The notes under the pieces are model-generated. The model was not told the origin of the DNA, did not search any database, and saw only the letters and a program-made list of their open reading frames with translations. The translations under genes and the position numbers were made by a program. 10,533 nucleotides of DNA, taken from the NCBI GenBank assembly GCA_049684915.1, contig JBAVGO010000197.1, forward strand, positions 1 through 10,533, written 5' to 3'. Every line of letters begins with the position of its first letter. The first letter of the stretch is position 1. The stretch is from GWB2-37-7 sp049684915. GTDB lineage: Bacteria > Bacillota > Clostridia > Lutisporales > Lutisporaceae. Positions 1-6,914 of the stretch are shown piece by piece.

Positions 1-24
1 ATTGATACCTTTTGCAGTATCAAT
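1..24. repeat. Short inverted repeat at window edge
   Basis: Perfect 8-bp arms (ATTGATAC at 1-8 and GTATCAAT at 17-24) enclose an 8-base loop. No T-run follows on either strand, so it is not a standard terminator. A plus-strand frame through it (from base 2 to a TGA at 50-52) encodes a short hydrophobic stretch that could be the end of a gene entering from the left, but this is too short to call. Confidence 0.3.
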
Positions 25-64
25 AGCCCTTTATAAGCTTCTTGATTTGTGAGGCTTTTATATT

Positions 65-96
65 CAAAGTATAAAATGAAATACTTTGTTTTTTTT
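65..96 (+). terminator. Intrinsic terminator on the plus strand, facing the radical SAM gene
   Basis: CAAAGTAT (65-72) pairs perfectly with ATACTTTG (81-88) around an 8-base loop, and eight T residues follow directly (89-96). That is the layout of a rho-independent terminator for a plus-strand transcript arriving from the left. The stem is AT-rich and weak. On the minus strand the hairpin lies immediately after the radical SAM stop codon but lacks a U-run, so it may not stop that transcript well. Confidence 0.5.
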
Positions 97-1558
97 ATGC
101 CATTCGACAAGAGCTAGGTGCTTGTGGACAGTTGGGTGGTGGACCAAAAACTTGATTAAAGATGAAATAGGAATCCCTGAAACATCTTCCATAAGTCTTA
201 TGGCATTCATCAAATTCACTACAGTTCTCGCATACAGTTCCTTTGAATAAAGCTTTATCAGGATGAATAAAGTTCAATAACTCTTGTGAATTCCATATTT
301 CCATTATATTGCTATTCTTGATATTCCCAACAACAAAAGGCTTGTCTTGTGGAACCTGTTCACAAAGTATTATAGAACCGTCTGGAGTAATGGTCATACT
401 TGATGTTCCACCTGAGCAGTGAGACCTGCTTTTCCAGCTTTCCTTATCCTGTTCGCTTTCCTTCTCAGAAAAATCTCTAATGCCAGCATTGCAGCTAAGA
501 CCTTCCCAGTTAAATTCATTTTTGATTTTACTTACTTCATTTTTTACCCATTCGATTTGTTCTTCAGACAAAAACAGTTCGTCCTTGTGTCTGTAATGTG
601 TCATAGCATAATTTGTAACACTAGAGCGTTTTACCCCAAGACTATGTATTCTTCTTAGAAGCTCTGGAACCTCCATATAGTTTAATGGCGTACATACAGT
701 ATTTGTTCTGACAAAAAGGTTGTAAGCCATAAGATTTTTGATTGTTTCAAATGCATCCTGTGCATAATTCTTCCTTCTTACCAATTTGTCAATGTTTTCA
801 GAATAACCGTCTATACTCACTTGAATTATAGCTTTATCTGCCATACCTATTTCAGAAAACCTTTTAGCTGTTTCCTTAGATATGAATTTCTTTGTTGGCA
901 GTAAAAATTTAATTCCTTTTAGCACCATTCTTTCTAATAAGACTTCAATGTTTGGGTATGTAAGGGGATCTCCCCCACTTAAGGTGATAATATCAATTCC
1001 CAATTCGCTTGCTTCATCGATAATAGAGCACCATTGTTCAAGAGTAAGCATTTCTGCTTCTGGTACATTTTTTCTATGTGCATAGCAGTATATGCAATCA
1101 ACATCACATTTATTTGAAGGCATAATAAGTAAGCTCAAAGGGACATCAAGCTTCTCTGGCATAGCTTCTGTATAACCTACACTGCCTTTAAGTTTTTTGA
1201 TAAATTTGGCAGTATCATAAATTGTAAAATTACCATTTTCATGCTCTGATGAATAAAGCTCAAAAAACATTTTATTTGAGTCAGACTGAGAGCTTTTAAT
1301 CATACACTTTACAATGTCATTACTATTGCCTATGTCTATATTCATAATGTCTGAAAGTATTGCAGCAATCTCTTTTGCGGTACGTTTGCCATCAAAAAGA
1401 GTAAGTGCAACGCCTTGAATAAAAGACATAACGTGCCAGGTTGATGCTTCCTCAGAATCGTAGGGGTATATTATACAGCTATTTGCATTTGGTCTGATAT
1501 GATACCTTGGTGAAACCACAAAAATATCGTTTTCATTATAGTCATAAGTATTATCCAT
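95..1558 (-). CDS. Radical SAM/SPASM peptide maturase with PqqD-like N-terminal domain
   Basis: Likely installs thioether crosslinks in the cysteine-rich peptide encoded just upstream. Residues about 10-100 resemble a PqqD/RRE leader-binding fold (YHIR, then LFDGKRTAKEIAAIL). The radical SAM core starts with CDVDCIYC (Cys151, 155, 158), which binds the 4Fe-4S cluster that cleaves S-adenosylmethionine, followed by LSGGDPL (about 193-199) and QVSIDG. The C-terminal SPASM region has Cys356, 381, 399, 443, 446, 452, 459 and 477, including a CxxCxxxxxC group, enough for two auxiliary iron-sulfur clusters. I chose the ATG at 1558 (487 residues) because AAAGG lies six bases before it. An in-frame TTG at 1576 has no ribosome binding site. 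Only 66 bases separate it from the peptide stop, with no terminator, so the two are probably co-transcribed. The family is secure; substrate and chemistry are inferred from context. Confidence 0.93.
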   Translation of the reverse strand: MDNTYDYNENDIFVVSPRYHIRPNANSCIIYPYDSEEASTWHVMSFIQGVALTLFDGKRTAKEIAAILSDIMNIDIGNSNDIVKCMIKSSQSDSNKMFFELYSSEHENGNFTIYDTAKFIKKLKGSVGYTEAMPEKLDVPLSLLIMPSNKCDVDCIYCYAHRKNVPEAEMLTLEQWCSIIDEASELGIDIITLSGGDPLTYPNIEVLLERMVLKGIKFLLPTKKFISKETAKRFSEIGMADKAIIQVSIDGYSENIDKLVRRKNYAQDAFETIKNLMAYNLFVRTNTVCTPLNYMEVPELLRRIHSLGVKRSSVTNYAMTHYRHKDELFLSEEQIEWVKNEVSKIKNEFNWEGLSCNAGIRDFSEKESEQDKESWKSRSHCSGGTSSMTITPDGSIILCEQVPQDKPFVVGNIKNSNIMEIWNSQELLNFIHPDKALFKGTVCENCSEFDECHKTYGRCFRDSYFIFNQVFGPPPNCPQAPSSCRMA

Positions 1559-1624
1559 AGTAAACCTTTCAATCAAATTTCAAATAAATTTTAATTAATA
1601 TATATATATCGCATGTTTTAGAAT

Positions 1625-2044
1625 TTATGTTAAGCTTCCTACAAGCTGTTCTGAAACACATGTTGTGCAAGTAGTACAACCAGAAGTACATTTTGTAGTA
1701 CATAATACACATTTAGTACAAGGGGTTGAACAACTGCTCCTTGTAGCCATTGAATCTAATATTTCACTTGCTGTTACTTGGAGACCATTTTCATTTAATA
1801 GATTTTTAACTTCCTCAATGTCAAAGCTACTTCTGTCGTTGTTGTTATTAAGGGCAAGCTGAATCCTTAGAGCTTCATTTTGCTTTTCAATAATCTCAAC
1901 ATTGATTTTCTTTTGAATCCTAAGCTGCTCCACTTCTATTGCTATGGACTGATTTTTTTCATTTTCAAGGTTAGACATTTCAGATTTTAACTCCTCTAGT
2001 CTTGCATAAAGAACACTTGAATCTTTTTGAGATATTTCTCCCAT
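1625..2044 (-). CDS. Cysteine-rich RiPP precursor peptide with long helical leader
   Basis: A 139-residue protein in two parts. Residues 1-100 are charged and cysteine-free: 8-66 has Leu/Ile/Val spacing that suggests a coiled coil, then an Asn-rich break (66-69), then a short helical segment (74-100) like a RiPP recognition leader. The tail holds eight cysteines in 25 residues (105, 109, 112, 115, 119, 123, 126, 129; spacing 3-2-2-3-3-2-2), nearly all other positions being Thr or Ser, and ends in an uncharged-to-acidic stretch after CVSEQ. The next gene is a radical SAM/SPASM maturase with a PqqD-like domain, so a sactipeptide or ranthipeptide with Cys-Thr/Ser thioether bridges is the best guess. 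The start is supported by AAGGGGGA eight bases before ATG. The leader is far longer than in typical SCIFF peptides of about 45 residues. A metal-binding structural protein is an alternative. Cleavage site is not visible. Confidence 0.8.
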   Translation of the reverse strand: MGEISQKDSSVLYARLEELKSEMSNLENEKNQSIAIEVEQLRIQKKINVEIIEKQNEALRIQLALNNNNDRSSFDIEEVKNLLNENGLQVTASEILDSMATRSSCSTPCTKCVLCTTKCTSGCTTCTTCVSEQLVGSLT

Positions 2045-2060
2045 TTTTTAAATCCCCCTT

Positions 2061-2080
2061 ATACATGTATTAACATGTAA
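2061..2080. promoter_or_regulatory. Paired ACATGT palindromes in the peptide leader, possible operator
   Basis: ATACATGTAT (2061-2070) is a perfect 10-bp palindrome. The adjacent TAACATGTAA (2071-2080) has the same ACATGT core and is nearly symmetric. The pair sits between the -10 box and the ribosome binding site of the peptide gene, where a bound repressor would block transcription. No regulator for it is in the window, and AT-rich palindromes of this size can occur by chance. Confidence 0.3.
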
Positions 2081-2101
2081 TCCATATTTTGTTATAATAA
2101 C

Positions 2102-2130
2102 ATATTACAATATTTAGTTGCATATTTCAA
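2102..2130 (-). promoter_or_regulatory. Sigma-A-type promoter for the peptide/radical SAM pair
   Basis: On the minus strand TTGAAA (2130-2125) and TAATAT (2107-2102) are 17 bases apart. That is five of six and four of six matches to consensus, with ideal spacing. Transcription would start near 2095, giving a leader of about 50 bases. It lies just downstream of the hairpin that follows the patatin gene, so the peptide can be expressed independently. Confidence 0.5.
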
Positions 2131-2140
2131 TATATTTATT

Positions 2141-2207
2141 GTGCCAAGCACCATAGTTATCCAGTTGTTCTTTATGTATTCCTTTTTATAACTTTGGTGC
2201 TTGGAAC
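2141..2207 (-). repeat. Long imperfect hairpin between patatin and peptide genes
   Basis: Two 18-base arms (2141-2158 and 2190-2207) are complementary at 16 positions around a 31-base loop; the core is CCAAGCACC/GGTGCTTGG. It begins 12 bases after the patatin stop codon. No U-run follows, so it is not a textbook terminator. It may partly terminate patatin transcripts, mark an RNA-processing site, or protect the transcript 3' end. Confidence 0.55.
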
Positions 2208-2218
2208 TTATTGTAAAA

Positions 2219-3607
2219 TTAGCCTATAGTATATGTTGCTTCAAAACCGCAATCAAAGCTTATAGTGTTATGGTTAATAATTCTACCACCTATCTGTATC
2301 CATCCATTACTCTTTGTCCAACCTGAAACAAATACTACTTGATTGGTTTTGCCTGTATTTTTCCACTGCCAGTCAGTAGATGCTGAAGTGTTTACAGCTT
2401 TTTTCAATATGGTTGAATTACCATCAAACAAATCTCCATTTACAATAATAGCTTTTGTTTCGGCTAAATCGGATGAATCAAAACAGAATTTCATTGAAAG
2501 AGTTTTCCCTGAAGGAACTACAACAGGGAAGGTATCTTCTCTCTGAATTGGCAAATTGCCTTCAGGTCCATATTTGTTTTGAAAAAATGCCGTGGTTGCT
2601 TTTGTTCCGTTTTCCTTTAATGCCTTTATCTGTTCAGTTGTGAGATTGAAGTTTATTGAACTAACTCCTGCAGGATCGACGAATACTGTTCTTGATGCGT
2701 TGCCTTCCCTAAAGCAATATTCATAGGCGACGTTCATGATAGCTCCAATAACACGTCCAATATGCTGCATAAGATCGTTGTCATCACTTCTCTCTGGCCA
2801 CAACACCGAGGATGCTGTAGATAGTATAAAGCCAAGTGTGCATTCAGGCTTTGTTTCTGAATCGAACATTTCTACTGGATAATTGTACATTGTTCCACCA
2901 TCAACAAAGAGGTCTCCATTATATGTCATAGGGTAGAAGAAGAATGGGATTGCCATTGAACATCTTACAGCAAAGGTTACAACCATGTCAGGAGTATTGA
3001 TGTAATTTGCAACTAGGGTTTTTCCGTAGTTGGAATCACAAAGCATTAAATGTAGTTCTTTGCCTGTTTTATCATATAGCTCTTTGAAGGTTATGTTTCC
3101 AGATATTTTTTGGCTTTCAAAGCAAGCTTTCAGCCAGTCAAGGAATGCAATACCCTGAAAAAGTCCCATGTGTGCTTTCTCGGGGTCGATTACCAAGCCG
3201 CTATTCCATATTACCTTCAAAATATCCCATAAATCTATACTTCCTTCAAGTAACTTACCAATTCTCTCCAATTCCCTTATAATATCCTCAGCACTGCCTT
3301 TTTCCGGGTCAAGAAACTTCATGAATGAGGTGGGTAAATTTTTCTCAATTTCATCTGTAGACATTCCTATTGCAAGTAATGCTGCTACTATTGCGCCTGC
3401 ACTTGCTCCAGCATAGCGCTTAATTTTTTGACTTATGCACATTTGATCTAGAACTCGGAGAACACCTACATAGGCTACACCTTTAGTGCCTCCGCCTGAA
3501 AACACAAGGTTTTCAATTCCATCCACAGTTGGTGCAGGCATCCCAAAGGCATTACTTAACAGGTGTTCAGTTTTTTTAGTTACGATGTTTGGATTGTAAA
3601 ATTCCAC
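2219..3607 (-). CDS. Patatin-like phospholipase with C-terminal beta-rich domain
   Basis: A 462-residue protein of the patatin lipid acyl hydrolase family, which cleaves acyl esters with a Ser-Asp dyad. Visible motifs are the oxyanion-hole glycine run SGGGTKG (37-43), the nucleophile elbow GASAG (67-71, Ser69) and DGG (236-238, catalytic Asp236). The catalytic domain appears complete at about 30-345. Residues about 358-462 form a separate beta-strand-rich, Trp-containing module that I do not recognise; it could bind a partner or surface. No signal peptide or membrane helix is evident, so it is probably cytosolic. It starts with GTG preceded by AAGGGGGA at eight bases. It precedes the RiPP pair on the same strand with a 174-base gap and shares an almost identical leader with the peptide gene. 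Catalytic assignment is firm; a role in peptide processing, membrane action or self-protection is speculation. Confidence 0.9.
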   Translation of the reverse strand: MEFYNPNIVTKKTEHLLSNAFGMPAPTVDGIENLVFSGGGTKGVAYVGVLRVLDQMCISQKIKRYAGASAGAIVAALLAIGMSTDEIEKNLPTSFMKFLDPEKGSAEDIIRELERIGKLLEGSIDLWDILKVIWNSGLVIDPEKAHMGLFQGIAFLDWLKACFESQKISGNITFKELYDKTGKELHLMLCDSNYGKTLVANYINTPDMVVTFAVRCSMAIPFFFYPMTYNGDLFVDGGTMYNYPVEMFDSETKPECTLGFILSTASSVLWPERSDDNDLMQHIGRVIGAIMNVAYEYCFREGNASRTVFVDPAGVSSINFNLTTEQIKALKENGTKATTAFFQNKYGPEGNLPIQREDTFPVVVPSGKTLSMKFCFDSSDLAETKAIIVNGDLFDGNSTILKKAVNTSASTDWQWKNTGKTNQVVFVSGWTKSNGWIQIGGRIINHNTISFDCGFEATYTIG

Positions 3608-3627
3608 CTTTTATTCCCCCTTTATAC

Positions 3628-3633
3628 ATTATA
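3628..3633 (-). promoter_or_regulatory. Candidate -10 box for the patatin gene
   Basis: A perfect TATAAT on the minus strand (3633-3628) lies 20 bases before the GTG start. At 17 bases further upstream the sequence (GGTTTA) is a poor -35. If used, the transcript would begin almost at the ribosome binding site, giving an unusually short leader. An activator-dependent or alternative sigma promoter is possible. Confidence 0.3.
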
Positions 3634-3951
3634 AGCAAATACGTACCTGGTAAACCTCCAGAAAAGACGCAAACTATTCAAAAACATGTTCATCTAAAAT
3701 AGTAAATCAATATTACATAAGAAAAAGTCCATTAGAGCTAGTTTTAGAATCTTATATCTTCAAACATATAGTTTTATTTTTAAATATGGAGTTTTTTAGA
3801 GGCTTCCCTGGCACTTATGTTTCTTAATGATTTAGAATTCTATACTCCCATATCCAATTCCTTCTAATTATACGCAAAATCTTACAATAAAATTCGACAA
3901 TATTCTACTTTTTTAAATCATAGTGTTTGCATCCTTATAGAGTCACACAAT
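3634..3951. other. AT-rich intergenic region, no gene seen
   Basis: Between the patatin promoter region and the terminator of the ABC operon I find no open frame with a ribosome binding site, no RNA-gene fold and no long repeat. It may hold upstream control elements of the patatin gene, but nothing specific can be supported. Confidence 0.6.
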
Positions 3952-3988
3952 AAAAAATAGCCTTCTTCCAAAAGAAAGAAAGCCATTT
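3952..3988 (-). terminator. Intrinsic terminator of the TetR/ABC operon
   Basis: On the minus strand a 15-bp stem (3988-3974 with 3969-3955, including three G-U pairs) closes a TTTT loop and is followed by a run of six T residues overlapping the stem base (3957-3952). It lies 36 bases after the stop codon of the second permease, as expected for the end of the operon. Confidence 0.85.
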
Positions 3989-4024
3989 CTACCATGTGTT
4001 TTACTACTAATTCGTTTGTTCGTT

Positions 4025-4744
4025 CTATCTATATTCGATTTTTCTATTAAACTTCCAATATAGCAGATATATCCATATTAATGAGGATATCAATGCTGGC
4101 AGCAAAAACAAAATATCTTGCTCCATACAAAGCTTTGCAATCCAAAACGATGGCAAAGGTGAAAGTAAATATTGCGCATTCGACTCAAGGAAGAAAGGTA
4201 TGGGTAGTCCTAGCATCAAAAGCCCCGACAGCTTTGCCATTGCCATCCCTTCCACTCTGTTGTGTGAAAAGGAAAAAATAAAAAGTGATCCTGCAATGCT
4301 CACTAGACTTGTCAGCAAACAAGTAATCAGTACCATTCCAATTGTCCATATTGTTAACGAAAACCAGTTTAGTAGAAGCACTGATGCAATGGTTGAAATT
4401 ATTGCTGGAAACAAAAGCCTTGACAGGATATATCCATTTTTTCCCACGGGTGTTACCGCTATATAACTTGCCATATTTTCGTCATGTTCTGTCAGCATTA
4501 CCATAGAAGATGCAAAGCAAAACATGTAGGGAGTTAAAAGACTTAATAGCAAATCAAACAAAAGATAATAATCAGTGAGAATTGTCGCCTCCTGGAAATA
4601 TTCACACAAAATCCTCTCAACAAGTGGAATTCCGAAACGAAAAAAGAAAGCTGCCAATATGGGTGCTATGCATACTATCGCAAGCATACTATCCGTGAAT
4701 ATCTGCTGTATAAAAATGCGAAAAGATTGGAAAAGCGGTTTCAT
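4025..4744 (-). CDS. ABC exporter permease subunit (second)
   Basis: A 239-residue integral membrane protein with about six predicted helices (roughly 18-37, 61-83, 106-127, 133-160, 170-187, 210-230) and no nucleotide-binding domain. The motif IAVTPV-x4-Y-x4-LL (95-111) between helices 2 and 3 matches the equivalent stretch in the neighbouring permease, so the two are diverged paralogues that probably form a heterodimer in the membrane. It overlaps the preceding gene by ATGA and has GGGAGG nine bases before its ATG, so translation is coupled. The arrangement of one ATPase with two unlike six-helix permeases resembles the fluoroquinolone-type exporters (Rv2686c-Rv2688c style). The substrate cannot be read from the sequence; export of a drug or of the cell's own small molecule or peptide is likely. 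Confidence 0.85.
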   Translation of the reverse strand: MKPLFQSFRIFIQQIFTDSMLAIVCIAPILAAFFFRFGIPLVERILCEYFQEATILTDYYLLFDLLLSLLTPYMFCFASSMVMLTEHDENMASYIAVTPVGKNGYILSRLLFPAIISTIASVLLLNWFSLTIWTIGMVLITCLLTSLVSIAGSLFIFSFSHNRVEGMAMAKLSGLLMLGLPIPFFLESNAQYLLSPLPSFWIAKLCMEQDILFLLPALISSLIWIYLLYWKFNRKIEYR

Positions 4745-5424
4745 AATTTCATACCTCCCAGTGACCGAAAGCTTTTAGTTACTGCATGGCAGGCAAACAG
4801 AACAGACAAAGCAGTCCATAATGTCAGAATGAAAACCGCAGGAAGTGCATCCGGTCCGTTTTGGCAAAGCTCTATTATGCTAACACCTGGGTGGAATAAC
4901 AGCCAGCGTGACTTCCAGCCGAATAAATAGGCGATGGCAGGAAGGTTAATCAATAGTTCCGCAGGAATGGTTACTATAATAAACTGGTTCAGCGATGCAA
5001 TATTGGCAGCCAACATCAAACCTACAGCCGAAAACAAGCAGGAGCCAATAAAAACTCCGAAAATAAAGTAAAAAGGATTTGATATCACCTCTCCAAAATA
5101 ACCAATTAAAATACCAACCACTGTTGAAACAACAGCAATGGAAAGCAGTTTTGCCATCACATATTCGCAAGGCTTTACAGGGGATATGGCAATAGTATTA
5201 AGTACTCGCTCACTTTTTTCAAAAAGAACGATTGACCCCATGAAATAAAGACCCATTGCTGCAGGATCGGAAAAAATCATCAAAATTGCGACTTCTTCTC
5301 TCCAAATGTCTGGCAATACAAAGAGCAGGCTAATATAGAGTACAGCAAAGATTGAGTACAGAAAATAAAAACCATATTTAAACTGAAAACGAATATCGCC
5401 TATAAGCAGTGCGGTCGTCTTCAT
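4741..5424 (-). CDS. ABC exporter permease subunit (first)
   Basis: A 227-residue membrane protein with about six hydrophobic helices (near 18-37, 55-68, 91-111, 118-140, 146-169, 194-213). The cytoplasmic segment EKSERVLNTIAISPV (about 69-83), likely a coupling region contacting the ATPase, has the same IA-x-x-PV-x4-Y-x4-LL pattern as the second permease. It is joined to its neighbours by ATGA overlaps at both ends and has GGGGAGG eight bases before the ATG. It resembles permeases annotated as fluoroquinolone export subunits, but that label rests on general family resemblance and not on a substrate signature. The protein ends with a short basic tail. A role as one half of the transmembrane channel is well supported by context. 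Confidence 0.85.
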   Translation of the reverse strand: MKTTALLIGDIRFQFKYGFYFLYSIFAVLYISLLFVLPDIWREEVAILMIFSDPAAMGLYFMGSIVLFEKSERVLNTIAISPVKPCEYVMAKLLSIAVVSTVVGILIGYFGEVISNPFYFIFGVFIGSCLFSAVGLMLAANIASLNQFIIVTIPAELLINLPAIAYLFGWKSRWLLFHPGVSIIELCQNGPDALPAVFILTLWTALSVLFACHAVTKSFRSLGGMKL

Positions 5425-6266
5425 TGTAATCGCCTCCCCGTTAGTTCCACAAAAATATCATTTAAGGTGGGCTCGCTGCTATGGATGGACAGCAGGCGGT
5501 TTTCACGGACAAGATTCTGTAGTATGGCGTCTCTTCCTGTCTGATTCAAAGGGATTTCTACATGTTCTTCCCTGTCATTTTGAGAATAAGTATATCGAAC
5601 CTTTGACGCACCCCTCGACATAATGAGATTTCTCGGTGAGTCGAGAACCCGCAGTCTGCCATCTACGATAAATGCCACTCGGTCGCAAAGCTCAGTCGCA
5701 TCATACATGTTATGGGTGGTCAATATAATGGTTTTTCCCTTTGCTTTCTCCTGTAAAATGATATCCTTCATGAGCCTTGCATTGGATGGGTCAAGTCCTG
5801 TTGTAGGCTCATCTAAAAATAATAGTGTGGGGTCATGAATCAGTGATTTAATGAAATTCAGCCTTGACTTCATCCCTTTGGAAAATTCAGACACTTTCTT
5901 ATTAGCATCTTGAAGCAATCCAACGCTTTCAAGCAACGGATTGATGTCCATTTGCTTTTTATAAAGGGATGAGAAAAATCGCAGGTTTTCCCGTGCGTTC
6001 AACTTTTCGTACAGGCTGGGAAATTCAAAATCCACTCCAATATTTTCATAGAAGCTGTTATCATGAGTTTTGACTTCTGTTCCATTCACCACAACACTGC
6101 CAGAATAGTTTGTCAAAAGCCCTGTCAGGATTTTTTGCAGAGTACTCTTGCCCGCACCGGATGGTCCCAAAAAACCAAAGATTTCACCAGTGTTTACGGT
6201 AAAGCACATATTTTCTATAAATGGTTTATTCGTGTAGCTAAACCTCAAATTCTTTACACTTATCAT
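5421..6266 (-). CDS. ABC transporter ATP-binding protein, exporter type
   Basis: A 281-residue ATPase that drives the two adjacent permeases. Walker A is GPSGAGKST (34-42), the signature is FSKGMKSRL (128-136, a variant of LSGGQ typical of exporter ATPases), Walker B is LLFLDEP (148-154) with catalytic Glu, the D-loop is GLDP (157-160) and the H-loop is His185. In the Q-loop region (about 79-87) an acidic residue stands where Gln is common, as in related drug exporters. Residues about 205-281 form the usual C-terminal extension ending in DIFVELTGR. The ATG overlaps the TetR stop codon (ATGA) and follows GAGGGGG at seven bases. All catalytic elements are intact, so the protein should be active. 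It acts on the inner face of the membrane. Confidence 0.93.
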   Translation of the reverse strand: MISVKNLRFSYTNKPFIENMCFTVNTGEIFGFLGPSGAGKSTLQKILTGLLTNYSGSVVVNGTEVKTHDNSFYENIGVDFEFPSLYEKLNARENLRFFSSLYKKQMDINPLLESVGLLQDANKKVSEFSKGMKSRLNFIKSLIHDPTLLFLDEPTTGLDPSNARLMKDIILQEKAKGKTIILTTHNMYDATELCDRVAFIVDGRLRVLDSPRNLIMSRGASKVRYTYSQNDREEHVEIPLNQTGRDAILQNLVRENRLLSIHSSEPTLNDIFVELTGRRLQ

Positions 6267-6865
6267 AATGCATCCCCCTCAAACATCTGAATGACAATAC
6301 CATGGATTAAGATCTTCAAGGCATCGTCAAATGCATCTTCTCCTATCTCACGCTTGTGCAGCATGGATAGAAAAATAGCTCTAAAGGCGGCACTGAAGGT
6401 CTTGATATTCTCTGTTTTTGTGTTTGGTAACATGGTCAGGAACCGCTCAATACTGAGATCATCCTTATTGACATGGTCTTCCACAACTTCCGAAGGCAAC
6501 TTTCGCATAAGTAGCTCCATATCGCCATTTGTCATAAACAGAAATAAAAAAGATGCTTCTACTTTTTTATATAACCCAAAAATCAATGCAGTGACTTTAT
6601 CAGTCGTGACTTCCTTATTCATGACATCTATTTGATTTATCAGGTCTGATTGTATTTCATCATGAAACGCACAGAACACATCAAAAAACAAAAGTTCTTT
6701 CGATTCATAAAAGAGATAAAACGTCCCTTTGGGAATATTTACTCTTTTTACAAGCTCATCAACCGTTGTTTTTCTCACTCCAAACTTTGCAAGGCATACT
6801 TTGGCTTCATCCATCAGCCGCTGCTTGATATATGCACGTTCACTATCCGTGAAGGTTTTTGGCAA
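6263..6865 (-). CDS. TetR-family repressor of the ABC exporter operon
   Basis: A 200-residue regulator. The N-terminal helix-turn-helix spans about 18-58, with the recognition-helix pattern IPKGTFYLFYESKELLF typical of TetR proteins. The remainder is an alpha-helical ligand-binding and dimer domain of usual length. I chose the TTG at 6865 because AGGAGG (6880-6875) lies eight bases before it. The in-frame GTG at 6874 that would add three residues sits inside the Shine-Dalgarno sequence and is implausible. It is the first gene of a four-gene operon and stands behind a 28-bp palindrome that overlaps the expected transcription start, so it most likely represses itself and the exporter until an inducer, perhaps the exported compound, binds. 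Family is certain; autoregulation is inferred from layout. Confidence 0.92.
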   Translation of the reverse strand: MPKTFTDSERAYIKQRLMDEAKVCLAKFGVRKTTVDELVKRVNIPKGTFYLFYESKELLFFDVFCAFHDEIQSDLINQIDVMNKEVTTDKVTALIFGLYKKVEASFLFLFMTNGDMELLMRKLPSEVVEDHVNKDDLSIERFLTMLPNTKTENIKTFSAAFRAIFLSMLHKREIGEDAFDDALKILIHGIVIQMFEGDAL

Positions 6866-6886
6866 TGATATCACCTCCTAAAACTA

Positions 6887-6914
6887 TTTGACTATAATTT
6901 ATATTATAGTCAAA
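6887..6914. promoter_or_regulatory. Palindromic operator for the TetR-family repressor
   Basis: A 28-bp inverted repeat with perfect 12-bp arms (TTTGACTATAAT at 6887-6898, ATTATAGTCAAA at 6903-6914) and a 4-base centre. It starts at the last base of the -10 box and covers the expected start point, 12 bases upstream of the ribosome binding site. Size, symmetry and position match TetR-family operators. Confidence 0.85.

Noticed and set aside
1..64. Possible gene end on either strand left of the radical SAM gene
   Set aside because: Both strands have a short open frame but no start, motif or length to support a gene.
419..1085. Plus-strand open frames of 67-79 residues inside the radical SAM gene
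   Set aside because: Antisense shadows of a gene with complete family motifs; no ribosome binding sites.
3168..3416. Plus-strand open frame opposite the patatin catalytic region
   Set aside because: Mirror frame of the nucleophile-elbow region; no start signal and no recognisable domain.
4946..5170. Minus-strand 74-residue frame inside the first permease gene
   Set aside because: It overlaps the permease in another frame and is rich in Cys, Phe and Trp as expected of a shifted membrane-protein reading; no independent start signal.
6863..6874. GTG at 6874 as start of the TetR gene
   Set aside because: It overlaps the AGGAGG ribosome binding site; the TTG at 6865 has ideal spacing.
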